DNA of 64,000 nt, from the NCBI GenBank assembly GCA_019119595.1, contig DWWS01000040.1, positions 62,001 to 126,000 of the forward strand, in the 5' to 3' direction. Position numbers and translations under genes: made by a program. This DNA comes from Candidatus Eisenbergiella merdavium. Lineage in GTDB: Bacteria; Bacillota; Clostridia; Lachnospirales; Lachnospiraceae. Each line of letters starts with the position of its first letter. Position 1 is the stretch's first letter. Below are positions 8,899 to 17,396 of the stretch, piece after piece. The notes under the pieces are model-generated. The model was not told the DNA's origin, searched no databases, and was given only the letters and a program-made list of their open reading frames with translations.

Positions 8899-9828
8899 AT
8901 GCAGATTATTTCGGGGACGATGGAATTTGAATGTGATATGAATACGGCGGCGGCCATCGGGAAATTCGACGGCGTCCACCTGGGCCACAGGAGGCTTCTG
9001 GACAGGATCCTGAAAACGAAGGAGGATGGCCTTGCCGCCGCCGTTTTCACCTTTGATCCGCCGCCGGGCGTTTTTTTTTCGGGAAAGCCACAGGCCGCTC
9101 TCATGACGAAGGAGGAAAAGCGCCGCTGCTTTGAGGAGATGGGAGTGGACGTTCTGATCGAGTTCCCTCTCAACGCGCAGACCGCGGCGATCTGCGCGGA
9201 GGATTTCGTAAGAGAGATCCTCTGTGGGAAGATGCATACCAGATATCTGGCGGCCGGAACGGATCTGTCCTTTGGAGACGGCGGAAAAGGCGACTGGCAT
9301 CTGCTTCTGGCTCTCTCGGAAAAGCTTGGATACCAGGCGGAGATCATCGATAAGATCCTCTATAACGGCAGAGAGATCAGCTCCAGCTTTGTGCGGGAGG
9401 AAATTCAGAAGGGGAGGATGGAGCTTGCCGCGAAGCTGCTCGGCGCCCCCTACACCGTTTCCGGACGTGTGATGCACGGGAAACGGCTGGGAAGGACGCT
9501 GGGAATGCCCACCGTCAACCTGCTCCCGGAGAAGGACAAGCTGCTTCCTCCAAGCGGCGTTTACCTTTCTCGTCTGAATTTTGGAGGCGTCAGCTTCCCC
9601 GGCGTCACAAACATCGGCTGCCGGCCCACGGTGAGCGATTCCGGACAGATGAGCGTGGAAACCTACCTGTTTGATTTTGACAGCGAGATCTATGGGGAAT
9701 ATGTGGAGGTGAGCCTGTATTCCTTCTGCAGGCCGGAACAGAAATTTTCGGATGTGGAGGAGCTGAAGCGGAACATGGCCCGCGATATTGAGAGCGGACG
9801 GAGGTACTGGTACGAGCAGGGGCGATAG
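8899..9828 (+). CDS. ribF: Bifunctional riboflavin kinase/FAD synthetase
   Basis: Converts riboflavin to FMN and FAD. The N-terminal nucleotidyltransferase domain has AAAIGKFDGVHLGHRRLL (residues about 17-34) and the ISSSFVREEIQKG motif near residue 160. The C-terminal flavokinase domain has GRVMHGKRLGRTLGMPTVNL, the PPSGVYLSRL segment and FPGVTNIGCRPTV. Length 309 fits the family. It is the last gene of the rimP operon; a strong promoter for the next gene follows. Confidence 0.95.
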   Translation: MQIISGTMEFECDMNTAAAIGKFDGVHLGHRRLLDRILKTKEDGLAAAVFTFDPPPGVFFSGKPQAALMTKEEKRRCFEEMGVDVLIEFPLNAQTAAICAEDFVREILCGKMHTRYLAAGTDLSFGDGGKGDWHLLLALSEKLGYQAEIIDKILYNGREISSSFVREEIQKGRMELAAKLLGAPYTVSGRVMHGKRLGRTLGMPTVNLLPEKDKLLPPSGVYLSRLNFGGVSFPGVTNIGCRPTVSDSGQMSVETYLFDFDSEIYGEYVEVSLYSFCRPEQKFSDVEELKRNMARDIESGRRYWYEQGR

Positions 9829-9918
9829 GAGCAGCGCGGCATATGGCGTCCAAAAAGGCGGCGGATCGACCGGCGTCTTTTTTGGCGCTATTGACCATTA
9901 TATTCCGGAAAAAACGGA

Positions 9919-9947
9919 TTGACAGAGCCGGAGTATTCCCATATAAT
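9919..9947 (+). promoter_or_regulatory. Consensus sigma-A promoter for the NlpC/P60 gene
   Basis: Perfect TTGACA and TATAAT with a 17-base spacer, about 105 bases before the start codon. This is the strongest housekeeping promoter match in the window. Confidence 0.85.
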
Positions 9948-10051
9948 AAATATCGATGTAACATATTTGTAATAATTTGAAAGGCTTCTGTAATGAATGC
10001 GGGTTCCTCCGTGTTCTGCAGTTCATGTACGTATCAGGAGAAGATGGATTG

Positions 10052-11083
10052 ATGGGAAAAGGAACGAAAGCGACAGGATTACTTGTACTCGGCGCGGCGC
10101 TCTGGTTCGGCTGGTCTGAGCCTGCTTTGGCGGGCGGAGCGGCAGCGGTGCCATCCGCGGGCGTGGGACAGATTCTGGAGGCAGACCTCGCGGAGGAGGA
10201 TTATCTGGCGGCAGCGGAGGAAGCGAAGAATGAGCGGAAGGCAATTTACGGCTTCAGCAACCTCGGGATCGCCAACGTGACCAATTATCTGAACGTGAGA
10301 GAGGAGCCCTCTGAGGACGGCAAGCTGGTCGGCAAGATGAGCAAGAACAGCGGCTGTGAGATCATGAAAATAGAAGACGGCTGGGCCTACATCAAATCCG
10401 GCAGGGTGACGGGATATGTGAAGGCGGAATACCTGCTGACCGGCAAGGAAGCAAGAGACCGGGCGGACGAGGTGGCGACCGACATGGCGGTCTGCAATTC
10501 CGGCGGCCTTCGAGTGCGCGAGGATGCCAGCACGGACAGCCCGGTCATCACTCTGGTGGCGGAAGGCGAGGAGCTGGAGGTCGTGGAGCAGCTCGACGGC
10601 TGGGTTAAGATCATGCTGGACGACGAGGAAGCCTATGTTTCCGCTGATTATGTGGATATCGCGAAGAAGCTGGACCGTGCGGTGACGCAGACCGAGCTGA
10701 TCTATGGCAAGGGCGTGTCCGACGTGCGTGTGGATCTGGTCAATTATTCGAAGCAGTTTTTGGGCAATCCTTACGTATGGGGCGGCACCAGTCTGACCAA
10801 CGGGGCGGACTGCTCCGGATTCGTGCAGAGCATTTTCAAAAAATACGGCGTGTCTCTGCCCAGAACCTCTTCTGCCCAGAGCACGGTCGGAAGCAAGGTG
10901 AGCCTGTCTGAGGCGCAGCCCGGAGACCTTGTATTCTATGCGAAGAACGGAAGGGTCAACCATGTGGCGATCTACATTGGAAACGGGCAGGTTATCCATG
11001 CCAGCAATGCGAGAACCGGCATCAAGATTTCCAACGCTTCCTATCGTACTCCTTATGCGGTGAAGCGTGTTCTGAATACCTGA
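10052..11083 (+). CDS. Secreted SH3-domain NlpC/P60 cell-wall hydrolase
   Basis: Predicted gamma-D-glutamyl-diamino-acid endopeptidase cutting peptidoglycan stem peptides outside the cell. The start MGKGTKATGLLVLGAALWFG gives a signal peptide ending near ALAGG. Two bacterial SH3 domains follow at about 75-130 (NYLNVREEPSEDG) and 143-205 (GGLRVREDASTDS). The NlpC/P60 domain fills 225-343, with catalytic Cys254 in GADCSGFVQS, His304 in NHVAIYIGNG and His316 in VIHASN. Transcription starts from its own strong promoter; in-frame codons upstream to 9977 lack a signal-peptide shape. 343 residues; whether it acts in growth, separation or spore germination is open. Confidence 0.92.
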   Translation: MGKGTKATGLLVLGAALWFGWSEPALAGGAAAVPSAGVGQILEADLAEEDYLAAAEEAKNERKAIYGFSNLGIANVTNYLNVREEPSEDGKLVGKMSKNSGCEIMKIEDGWAYIKSGRVTGYVKAEYLLTGKEARDRADEVATDMAVCNSGGLRVREDASTDSPVITLVAEGEELEVVEQLDGWVKIMLDDEEAYVSADYVDIAKKLDRAVTQTELIYGKGVSDVRVDLVNYSKQFLGNPYVWGGTSLTNGADCSGFVQSIFKKYGVSLPRTSSAQSTVGSKVSLSEAQPGDLVFYAKNGRVNHVAIYIGNGQVIHASNARTGIKISNASYRTPYAVKRVLNT

Positions 11084-11092
11084 AAAAGGTGA

Positions 11093-11121
11093 TTTACAGA
11101 TTGGTGGAAGTGTGATATACT
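11093..11121 (+). promoter_or_regulatory. Promoter of rpsO
   Basis: TTTACA and TATACT with a 17-base spacer; expected start near 11128, exactly where the structured leader begins. Confidence 0.7.
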
Positions 11122-11127
11122 GCTACC

Positions 11128-11181
11128 GTATGAGTTCAGCCCATACCCGGGTGACGGAGACTCCGACCTCGTCCTGGTATG
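11128..11181 (+). promoter_or_regulatory. Structured rpsO leader with two exclusive pairings
   Basis: CATACC (11142-11147) can pair with GTATG at 11128-11132 or with GGTATG at 11176-11181; the second closes over an inner GGAG-act-CTCC hairpin. S15 represses its own mRNA in several bacteria through leader structures of varied shape. This leader has the right place and could be an independent version; the regulation is inferred. Confidence 0.45.
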
Positions 11182-11214
11182 AGGCGATCAAAGAAGGAAA
11201 GGAGAAAACGACAG

Positions 11215-11481
11215 ATGATTTCCAAAGAGAAGAAGACAGCGATCATCAACGAGTATGCGAGATGTGAGGGCGATACCGGATCACCGGAGGTACAGATCGC
11301 GGTTCTCACCGAGAGAATCAAGGAGCTGACCGAGCATCTGCAGAACAATCCCAAGGACCATCACTCCAGAAGAGGACTTCTGAAGATGGTAGGACAGAGA
11401 AGAGGCATGCTTGATTATCTGAAGAATAAGGATATTGAGAGATATCGTTCCCTGATCGAGAGACTTGGACTGAGAAAGTAA
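11215..11481 (+). CDS. rpsO: 30S ribosomal protein S15
   Basis: S15 is a primary binder of the 16S rRNA central domain and forms bridge B4. The 88-residue product begins [20 protein letters not shown] and contains the family signature [21 protein letters not shown]. The start follows AAAGGAG; in-frame codons back to 11179 lie in the leader. It stands between its own promoter and terminator and is followed by pnp, the same rpsO-pnp order known in many bacteria. Confidence 0.97.
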   Translation: MISKEKKTAIINEYARCEGDTGSPEVQIAVLTERIKELTEHLQNNPKDHHSRRGLLKMVGQRRGMLDYLKNKDIERYRSLIERLGLRK

Positions 11482-11489
11482 AAGCTGAC

Positions 11490-11535
11490 AAGGCGGATAT
11501 GGCTTTGGCGTATGCCGAAGCCGGCCGCCTTGTTT
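11490..11535 (+). terminator. rpsO terminator
   Basis: AAGGCGG (11490-11496) pairs with CCGCCTT (11525-11531), with an inner stem GGCTT.GGC/GCC.AAGCC; a short T-rich GTTTC follows. The weak U-tract suggests partial read-through into pnp, for which no clear separate promoter was seen. Confidence 0.65.
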
Positions 11536-11544
11536 CTGCGACAA

Positions 11545-11627
11545 CAGGCAGAAAGATTTTCCGAGACCACTGACAGCGGCATTTGCCTGAAAGTGTCCCT
11601 GTCAGTAGTTTCGGCGTCTTCTGCCTG
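11545..11627 (+). promoter_or_regulatory. Long double-stranded leader of pnp
   Basis: Outer stem CAGGCAGAA/TTCTGCCTG (11545-11553 with 11619-11627). Inner 16-bp stem 11561-11576 with 11599-11614, with a single mismatch and one G-U pair, capped by a loop holding GGC-atTT-GCC. The start codon is 39 bases downstream. In E. coli a long pnp leader helix is cut by RNase III and lets PNPase repress itself; the same layout here suggests a similar loop, which is inference. Confidence 0.6.
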
Positions 11628-11666
11628 GCGGAGAGAAAATTTTATTTCAGGTAAAGGAGAGACGAG

Positions 11667-13757
11667 ATGTACAAGACTTTTTCCATTGAACTCGCCGGCC
11701 GCACGCTCAGTGTGGACATCGGAAGAGTTGCCGCGCAGGCAAACGGAGCGGCGTTCATGCACTATGGAGACACCACCGTGCTGTCCACGGCGACCGCAAG
11801 CGAGAAGCCCAGAGAGGGGATCGATTTCTTTCCTCTCAGCGTAGAATACGAGGAGAAGCTGTATGCCGTGGGAAAGATTCCCGGAGGCTTCAATAAGAGA
11901 GAGGGAAAGGCCAGCGAGAACGCGGTGCTTACCAGCCGTGTCATCGACCGCCCCATGCGCCCTCTGTTCCCGAAGGATTACCGCAACGACGTCACGCTGA
12001 ACAATCTGGTGATGTCTGTGGATCCCGCCTGCCGTCCGGAGCTGGTGGCCATGCTGGGCTCCGCCATCGCGGCCTGCATTTCCGATATTCCCTTCGACGG
12101 CCCCTGCGCCATGACCCAGGTTGGCATGGTGGACGGCGAATTCGTCATCAATCCCTCTCAGGAACAGTGGAAGAACGGCGATCTGAATCTTACCGTGGCG
12201 TCCACGGCGGAGAAGGTGATCATGATCGAAGCCGGCGCCAATGAAATTCCGGAGAAAAAGATGATCGAGGCGATCTATATGGCTCATGATGTGAACCAGA
12301 AGCTGATCGCATTCATTAACGATATCGTTGCCGAGGTGGGAAAGGAAAAGCACACCTATACGAGCTGCGCCGTTCCGGAGGAACTGTTCGCGGCCATCCG
12401 TGAGATCGTGACTCCTGAGCAGATGGAGGAAGCGGTATTTACGGATGTGAAGCAGGTGCGCGAGGAAAATATCCGCGTCATTACGGAAAAGCTGGAGGAG
12501 GCCTTCGCCGACAAGGAAGAATGGCTTCCGCTTCTGGGAGAGGCCATCTACCAGTATCAGAAGAAGACCGTGCGCAAGATGATCCTGAAGGATCACAAGC
12601 GTCCTGACGGCCGCGCGATCACCCAGATCCGCCCTCTGGCCGCCGAGGTGGATATCATTCCCAGAGTGCATGGCTCCGCCATGTTCACCCGCGGACAGAC
12701 TCAGATCTGCACCGTTACCACCCTTGCCCCTCTTTCCGAGATGCAGAGGATCGACGGCCTGGATGAGAACGAAGTGAACAAGAGATATATGCATCATTAT
12801 AATTTCCCGTCCTATTCTGTAGGAGAGACCAAGCCCTCCAGAGGACCGGGAAGACGTGAGATCGGCCACGGCGCGCTGGCGGAGAAGGCTCTTGTGCCTG
12901 TGCTCCCCTCCGAGGATGAGTTCCCCTATGCGATCCGTACCGTATCCGAAACCTTTGAATCCAACGGCTCCACCTCCCAGGCGTCCGTCTGCGCGTCCAC
13001 CATGTCCCTGATGGCGGCGGGCGTTCCCATCAAAAAGCAGGTGGCGGGCATTTCCTGCGGCCTTGTGACCGGAGAGACGGACGACGATTACATCGTGCTG
13101 ACCGATATCCAGGGACTGGAGGACTTCTTCGGAGACATGGACTTCAAGGTGGCCGGAACCCATGACGGAATCACCGCCATCCAGATGGACATCAAGATCC
13201 ACGGCCTGACCAGGCCCATCGTGGAGGAGGCCATTGCCAGAACCAAAGAGGCGAGAGAATATATCCTGAACGAGATCATGACGCCCTGCATCGCCCATCC
13301 CAGACCGCAGGTCGGCCCTTACGCTCCCAAGATCATTTCCATGCAGATCGATCCGGAGAAGATTGGCGATGTGGTTGGCCAGAGAGGAAAGACCATCAAT
13401 GAGATCATCGCCCGTACCGGCGTGAAGATCGATATTTCCGACGACGGCAAGGTGTCCATCTGCGGAACCGATAAGGAAATGATGGATAAGGCTATGGAGA
13501 TGGTCAAGATCATCACCACGGAATTCCAGGAGGGACAGATCTTCCAGGGAACGGTGGTGAGCATCAAGGAATTCGGCGCGTTCATCGAATTCGCCCCCGG
13601 CAAGGAAGGCCTGGTCCACATCTCCAAGATCGCGAAGCAGAGGATCAACCGCGTGGAGGATGTCCTGACTCTGGGCGACAGGGTAACCGTTGTCTGCCTT
13701 GGCAAGGACAAGATGGGAAGGACCAGCTTCTCCATGAAGGACGTTGCGCAGATCTGA
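11667..13757 (+). CDS. pnp: Polyribonucleotide nucleotidyltransferase (PNPase)
   Basis: 3'-5' phosphorolytic exoribonuclease of mRNA decay, acting as a trimer. The 696 residues show the two RNase PH-like domains (YGDTTVLSTATASEKPREGIDF; second catalytic core RTVSETFESNGSTSQASVCAS), an alpha-helical linker, a KH domain near 560 (GDVVGQRGKTINEIIARTG) and a C-terminal S1 domain (FQGTVVSIKEFGAFIEF). The start follows AAAGGAGAGACGAG. It stands alone behind rpsO, with a structured leader and a strong terminator. RNase Y, its usual partner in decay, is also in the window. Confidence 0.97.
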   Translation: MYKTFSIELAGRTLSVDIGRVAAQANGAAFMHYGDTTVLSTATASEKPREGIDFFPLSVEYEEKLYAVGKIPGGFNKREGKASENAVLTSRVIDRPMRPLFPKDYRNDVTLNNLVMSVDPACRPELVAMLGSAIAACISDIPFDGPCAMTQVGMVDGEFVINPSQEQWKNGDLNLTVASTAEKVIMIEAGANEIPEKKMIEAIYMAHDVNQKLIAFINDIVAEVGKEKHTYTSCAVPEELFAAIREIVTPEQMEEAVFTDVKQVREENIRVITEKLEEAFADKEEWLPLLGEAIYQYQKKTVRKMILKDHKRPDGRAITQIRPLAAEVDIIPRVHGSAMFTRGQTQICTVTTLAPLSEMQRIDGLDENEVNKRYMHHYNFPSYSVGETKPSRGPGRREIGHGALAEKALVPVLPSEDEFPYAIRTVSETFESNGSTSQASVCASTMSLMAAGVPIKKQVAGISCGLVTGETDDDYIVLTDIQGLEDFFGDMDFKVAGTHDGITAIQMDIKIHGLTRPIVEEAIARTKEAREYILNEIMTPCIAHPRPQVGPYAPKIISMQIDPEKIGDVVGQRGKTINEIIARTGVKIDISDDGKVSICGTDKEMMDKAMEMVKIITTEFQEGQIFQGTVVSIKEFGAFIEFAPGKEGLVHISKIAKQRINRVEDVLTLGDRVTVVCLGKDKMGRTSFSMKDVAQI

Positions 13758-13827
13758 GTTTCGGATCAGTGCTGCTTCCGATAAAATGTATTTTCCGGTT
13801 CGGATCATATTGACCAGAACCGACAGA

Positions 13828-13867
13828 ACGCCCCGCAGCGGTGATTGGTAACCGATGCGGGGCGTTT
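13828..13867. terminator. Terminator after pnp, probably bidirectional
   Basis: ACGCCCCGC (13828-13836) pairs with GCGGGGCGT (13857-13865) around an inner GGT/ACC pair, followed by TTT. It separates pnp from the converging transporter genes. Confidence 0.75.
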
Positions 13868-13868
13868 G

Positions 13869-14657
13869 CTACCATCCTTTGGGTCGTGCATCCTTCTTTG
13901 AGGTTTTCACTCCGTTTGCCATTCCTGTCGGCTGTAAAATGGGAAAAAGAATGACGGATATCAGGAGAACGGCAAGCAGGGAAAGGCATGCGGCTTCCTT
14001 TGAGTAGCGGACAAAATCGTAGCCTGCGCCGCATTGCGGATCGAACAGAATAAGAACCGCCTTGACCGGATAATAATTCAGCCGTGCCCCTTCCAGCGTC
14101 GCGAAGAAGCCATAGACAAAGCCTGCCGCGGTACAGGCATAAACGGCATTGACAAAAAAAACGGAAACGATCGTGAGGGGAAGCAGCGCGATAAAGAGGA
14201 AGGTATTCCCCAGAACGATTCTGCTCATCCATTCAGCGATGAGAGGAAGCGTCAGATCCGGCAGACTGGCGGCAAAGCACAAAATGATTCCCATCAGTCC
14301 GCTCAGTACGCCAAAGAAAACGGTGAGGAAAAACAGAACGATCATTTTCCCGGACAAAAGCATCCGAAGCGGAACGGGAACGGCCAGAATATTCTTAAGG
14401 GTATCGTCGGTATATTCTCTGCGGGCGAGGAAGCCTCCGGTCAGCAGGATCAGTGAGGGGAAAAAATAAGTACAGTTGCTTTCCAGAATATTATTCATGA
14501 CGAGCGTAAAATTTTTCCTTACCCCGTCGTTTGCGAATACGGGAGCGAAAGCAAACAGATCTGACAATACCACCACAATGAGCCCCGCTCTCAGGATGGA
14601 ATATCGTCTCAGTTTTTTTATCTCAGTCAGTATGACAGTATGCATGGGAATTTTCAT
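13869..14657 (-). CDS. ABC-2 permease, lantibiotic-immunity type, second subunit (LanG-like)
   Basis: Membrane subunit of an exporter-type ABC system. The start used is MKIPMHTVILTEIKK behind GAGGTAACG; the frame opens slightly earlier at 14675. The 262 residues show six hydrophobic stretches: one near 25-45, one near 65-80, then paired segments to the C-terminus, with no periplasmic domain. This fits the small permeases of LanEG pairs (about 240-260 residues). It starts five bases after the upstream permease stop, so the pair is co-translated. It is assigned by context with the E-loop ATPase rather than by unique motifs. Confidence 0.75.
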   Translation of the reverse strand: MKIPMHTVILTEIKKLRRYSILRAGLIVVVLSDLFAFAPVFANDGVRKNFTLVMNNILESNCTYFFPSLILLTGGFLARREYTDDTLKNILAVPVPLRMLLSGKMIVLFFLTVFFGVLSGLMGIILCFAASLPDLTLPLIAEWMSRIVLGNTFLFIALLPLTIVSVFFVNAVYACTAAGFVYGFFATLEGARLNYYPVKAVLILFDPQCGAGYDFVRYSKEAACLSLLAVLLISVILFPILQPTGMANGVKTSKKDARPKGW

Positions 14658-14662
14658 CGCCG

Positions 14663-15457
14663 TTACCTCGACCATTTTTTATAAAAGCGGATAATCAAAA
14701 AGGCGCATAAAGATAAAGAGAACAAAAGGAACAGCGCCGTAAATACATATTCCTGAAACGGCAGAGCCGTCAGCTCTCCAACGCCCAGAAACGCTTTTCG
14801 CCAGCCGAGAAGACTGGAAGGCAGAATGAGTCCGTTTATCAGCGGCAGCCAGCGAAGGGCGCTGTCATTGGATGCAAAAAGGATGAGAAGAAGCCAGTTT
14901 GCGACAGCATACAGGAATGACAGCAGCAGCGAAAGCAGATAGCTCTGATTCATATAGATAACGATTACGACAACCGGGAGGGACACGGTCGCCATGGTAA
15001 CGCCGGTTAGCATGCTGCAGAAGAGCCTGAACAAAACGTCATAGACGGCGGCAGGCTCCAGAAAGAAGCAGAACAGGGTCATTGCGGCTGTGGAGCCTGC
15101 CGAATAGATGGCTGACCACAGGTACAGCGTAATGAGCTTGGCAAAGATCAGTTCTCTTTCCGTTACGGGTATAACCCGCAGATTCTTGAAGGCGCCGCAG
15201 TCCCGTTCCGTGAAAAAGAGGACTGCGCTGATACAGCCAGACAGAGCGGGCAGAAGCAGCATGGAGCTGTATGCCAGGTTGTTATTGAACAGGCTGTCAT
15301 AATAAGCATGATATTCCGCCAGCGTATCTGCGCCGTTCAGCTCAGACTTTGTCATAAAAATCAGGGCCAGAGGAAAGAGAAGCGACAAAGAGGTTAAGGC
15401 GGGAATAACCTTATTACGCCTGTACTTGAAAAGTTCGCACAGAATCAGCTTACGCAA
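14663..15457 (-). CDS. ABC-2 permease, lantibiotic-immunity type, first subunit (LanE-like)
   Basis: Six-helix ABC-2 permease of about 264 residues. The likely start is TTG at 15457, seven bases after GGAGG, giving LRKLILCELFKYRRNKVIPAL. An in-frame GTG at 15466 overlaps the ribosome site. The arrangement is an N-terminal basic helix, a large loop (residues about 40-65), then LLLPALSGCISAVLFF and further paired helices. It shares the size and topology of the downstream permease but little obvious sequence, as expected for a heterodimer. Its 5' end overlaps the ATPase gene. Confidence 0.75.
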   Translation of the reverse strand: MRKLILCELFKYRRNKVIPALTSLSLLFPLALIFMTKSELNGADTLAEYHAYYDSLFNNNLAYSSMLLLPALSGCISAVLFFTERDCGAFKNLRVIPVTERELIFAKLITLYLWSAIYSAGSTAAMTLFCFFLEPAAVYDVLFRLFCSMLTGVTMATVSLPVVVIVIYMNQSYLLSLLLSFLYAVANWLLLILFASNDSALRWLPLINGLILPSSLLGWRKAFLGVGELTALPFQEYVFTALFLLFSLSLCAFLIIRFYKKWSR

Positions 15458-16373
15458 TTCCTTCACCTCCCGTCACGCGTTTAAAGTAATCCTCCAGGGT
15501 GTTTTCACACAGGTGCAGATCGTAAAGGGCTACGCCGGCCTTCACCATGGTTTCGGACAGCAGCGAAAGCGGCAGGGAGGTGTCAAAAATGCGGATGTTT
15601 TTGTCATCGTCAACCCGGAACTGTCCTGTATGGAGCACTGTTTCCAACAGGCGGGCAGCCTGTGCGGCATCAGAGATCCCCAAGTGAATATAGCGTCCAT
15701 TTTTGCTTTCCAGAGCGGACAGGCTTTCTTCTTCCAGCAGCACTCCATGATCGATGATTCCAATGTCGTCGGCCATCAGGGAAATTTCAGACAGGATATG
15801 ACTGGAGAGGAGAACGGTTTTTCCGTTTTCGTCGCACAGCCGCCGGATAAAGGAACGGATCGCCGCTATTCCGATGGGATCAAGTCCGTTGGTCGGTTCA
15901 TCCAGGATAAAAAGCTCCGGGTCGTGAATGACCGCAAGGGCGATCGCCAGCCGCTGCTTCATACCGAGAGAATACTGGGAAAACAGCTTTTTATCCCGAT
16001 AGGGAAGTCCGACCAGATCCAGGGCGTCTTTGACTGCGTGACGGCTGGGTACGCCCCGCAGAGCGGCAAAAATGCGAAGATTCTCCGTTGCCGTCAGATT
16101 CGGATAAAAACCGGGGGATTCGATCAGGCTGCCGATACGGGGCAGCACTTTCTTTTCATTTCCCCGCAGGGGCTTTCCCCAGAGTTCGATTTCCCCGGAC
16201 GTTGGTTCTGTCAATCCCAGAAGCATTTTCATGGTCGTTGTCTTCCCGGCTCCGTTTCTTCCGAGCAGACCGTAAACCCTACCCTTTTTTACATGGATAT
16301 TCAGATCGGAAACGCTTTTCTGCGTACCATACTGTTTGGTTAGATGTCTGGTTTCAATGATAAATTCATCCAT
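15450..16373 (-). CDS. ABC transporter ATPase with E-loop, lantibiotic immunity type (LanF-like)
   Basis: Energy subunit of a three-part exporter. Walker A GRNGAGKTT is at about residues 38-46, signature YSLGMKQRL near 134-142, and Walker B LFILDEP near 154-160, with an H-loop in LLSSHILSE. The Q-loop carries Glu85 in GSLIESPGF instead of Gln; this E-loop is described as a mark of LanFEG immunity transporters such as those for nisin and subtilin. 307 residues. Expression should be controlled by the 11-bp repeats and extended -10 just upstream. No lantibiotic precursor or synthase gene is present here, so resistance to foreign peptides is more likely than self-immunity. Confidence 0.88.
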   Translation of the reverse strand: MDEFIIETRHLTKQYGTQKSVSDLNIHVKKGRVYGLLGRNGAGKTTTMKMLLGLTEPTSGEIELWGKPLRGNEKKVLPRIGSLIESPGFYPNLTATENLRIFAALRGVPSRHAVKDALDLVGLPYRDKKLFSQYSLGMKQRLAIALAVIHDPELFILDEPTNGLDPIGIAAIRSFIRRLCDENGKTVLLSSHILSEISLMADDIGIIDHGVLLEEESLSALESKNGRYIHLGISDAAQAARLLETVLHTGQFRVDDDKNIRIFDTSLPLSLLSETMVKAGVALYDLHLCENTLEDYFKRVTGGEGIA

Positions 16374-16405
16374 AATGCGTCGTCTGTCCTCCTGTTTCTT
16401 TCGAT

Positions 16406-16460
16406 ATTATATCACCCCAATCTTGCAGGAACCTTGCTCCAACCTTACGGGAACCTTGCA
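16406..16460 (-). promoter_or_regulatory. Transporter promoter with four 11-bp direct repeats
   Basis: Read on the minus strand: TGCAAGGTTCC, CGTAAGGTTGG, AGCAAGGTTCC and TGCAAGATTGG stand head to tail (16460 down to 16417). Five bases further is the extended -10 TGATATAAT (TATAAT at 16411-16406). There is no good -35; the repeats occupy that place. Eleven-bp direct repeats are the usual binding pattern of OmpR-family regulators, and such a regulator is encoded just upstream. Confidence 0.75.
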
Positions 16461-16474
16461 ATCCAGAGTTTTTT

Positions 16475-17392
16475 TTAATCGGCCAGAGGAAAACATAACG
16501 TAAACGCTGTGCCGCTGCCTGACGTACTTTCTGCGCTGATCGTGCCGCTCATTTTTTCAACGAGCTGACGGACGATGGACAGACCAAGGCCGCTTCCCTT
16601 TTCGGAGCGCCCCTTATCGCATTTGTAAAGACGGTCAAAGATATGCTTCAGATCCTCCCTTTCCATTCCAACTCCATTGTCGGCCACGAGGAGGGTCAGC
16701 TTTCCGTCACGGGCTGACAAAGAAAGCTCCATCCGGTTCGCATGGCTGTGGACAATCACATTTTGTATGAGGTTATTCAGGATCCGCAGATATGCGTCCG
16801 GGTCAAGACGTACCCGGAAAGGCTGTTCGGGGATGTGAATCAGATAGTCGATCTGCTTTTCTTCCAGAACCGGGATCCAGTCAATAAGGATATTCCTCGT
16901 CAATTCGGCAGCTTCGACTGTGTCCATAGTCAGAACAAATTCATCAGAATTCAGCTTGAACCAGTCGAACAGGATATCGATGTATTCCTTCAGGTCATAG
17001 GCCTTCCTGCGGGCGGCTTCGATGGAATCGCTTTTCTCCCTTCCGGTCACAAGCCCCCTGCGGGCGGCGTCAAGATATCCGATCAGTGTGGTCAGAGGAG
17101 TCCTCACATCATGGGAAAGGCTGGTCATAAGCTGTCCGTTAGCTTCCTCCGTCCGGCGGAATGCGGCCAGCTTTTTTTCATAAGAGGAAACAATGTCGTT
17201 GATTGCATAGGCGATGGGCGCGGTGAATTCATCCGTCGTGGACAGAATACGCCGATTGCCATTTCCGGCTTTGATATCCGCCAGCGCGTCAAGCATTCCA
17301 TTCAGCCGCGCTTTTACCCGTCGGATCACAAAAATACAGATCAGGACGGAAGCGGCGGCAGTCAGGACTGAGATGAGAACGAGCAGTTCCAT
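16475..17392 (-). CDS. Sensor histidine kinase of the transporter locus
   Basis: Membrane kinase that should sense an antimicrobial peptide and phosphorylate the adjacent regulator. The start MELLVLISVLTAAASV follows GGGAGGTCTGACAAA; longer in-frame codons to 17674 are antisense-like sequence within the regulator gene. There is one clear membrane helix (residues 3-22) followed by a HAMP-like linker. The H-box SLSHDVRTPLTTLIG has His94. Then come N-box NLIQNVIVHS, G1 VADNGVGM and G2 GSGLGLSIV. It has 305 residues with almost no extracellular domain, so sensing probably happens in the membrane or through the transporter. Confidence 0.9.
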   Translation of the reverse strand: MELLVLISVLTAAASVLICIFVIRRVKARLNGMLDALADIKAGNGNRRILSTTDEFTAPIAYAINDIVSSYEKKLAAFRRTEEANGQLMTSLSHDVRTPLTTLIGYLDAARRGLVTGREKSDSIEAARRKAYDLKEYIDILFDWFKLNSDEFVLTMDTVEAAELTRNILIDWIPVLEEKQIDYLIHIPEQPFRVRLDPDAYLRILNNLIQNVIVHSHANRMELSLSARDGKLTLLVADNGVGMEREDLKHIFDRLYKCDKGRSEKGSGLGLSIVRQLVEKMSGTISAESTSGSGTAFTLCFPLAD

Positions 17393-17396
17393 TTTG

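Noticed and set aside
10023..10051. Earlier start for the NlpC/P60 gene (from 9977)
   Set aside because: It would add a Cys-rich non-signal segment, and the consensus promoter and signal-peptide shape favour 10052.
11415..13808. A 797-codon open frame antisense to pnp
   Set aside because: PNPase domains on the plus strand are unequivocal; the antisense product is His/Leu/Gly-rich without recognisable domains.
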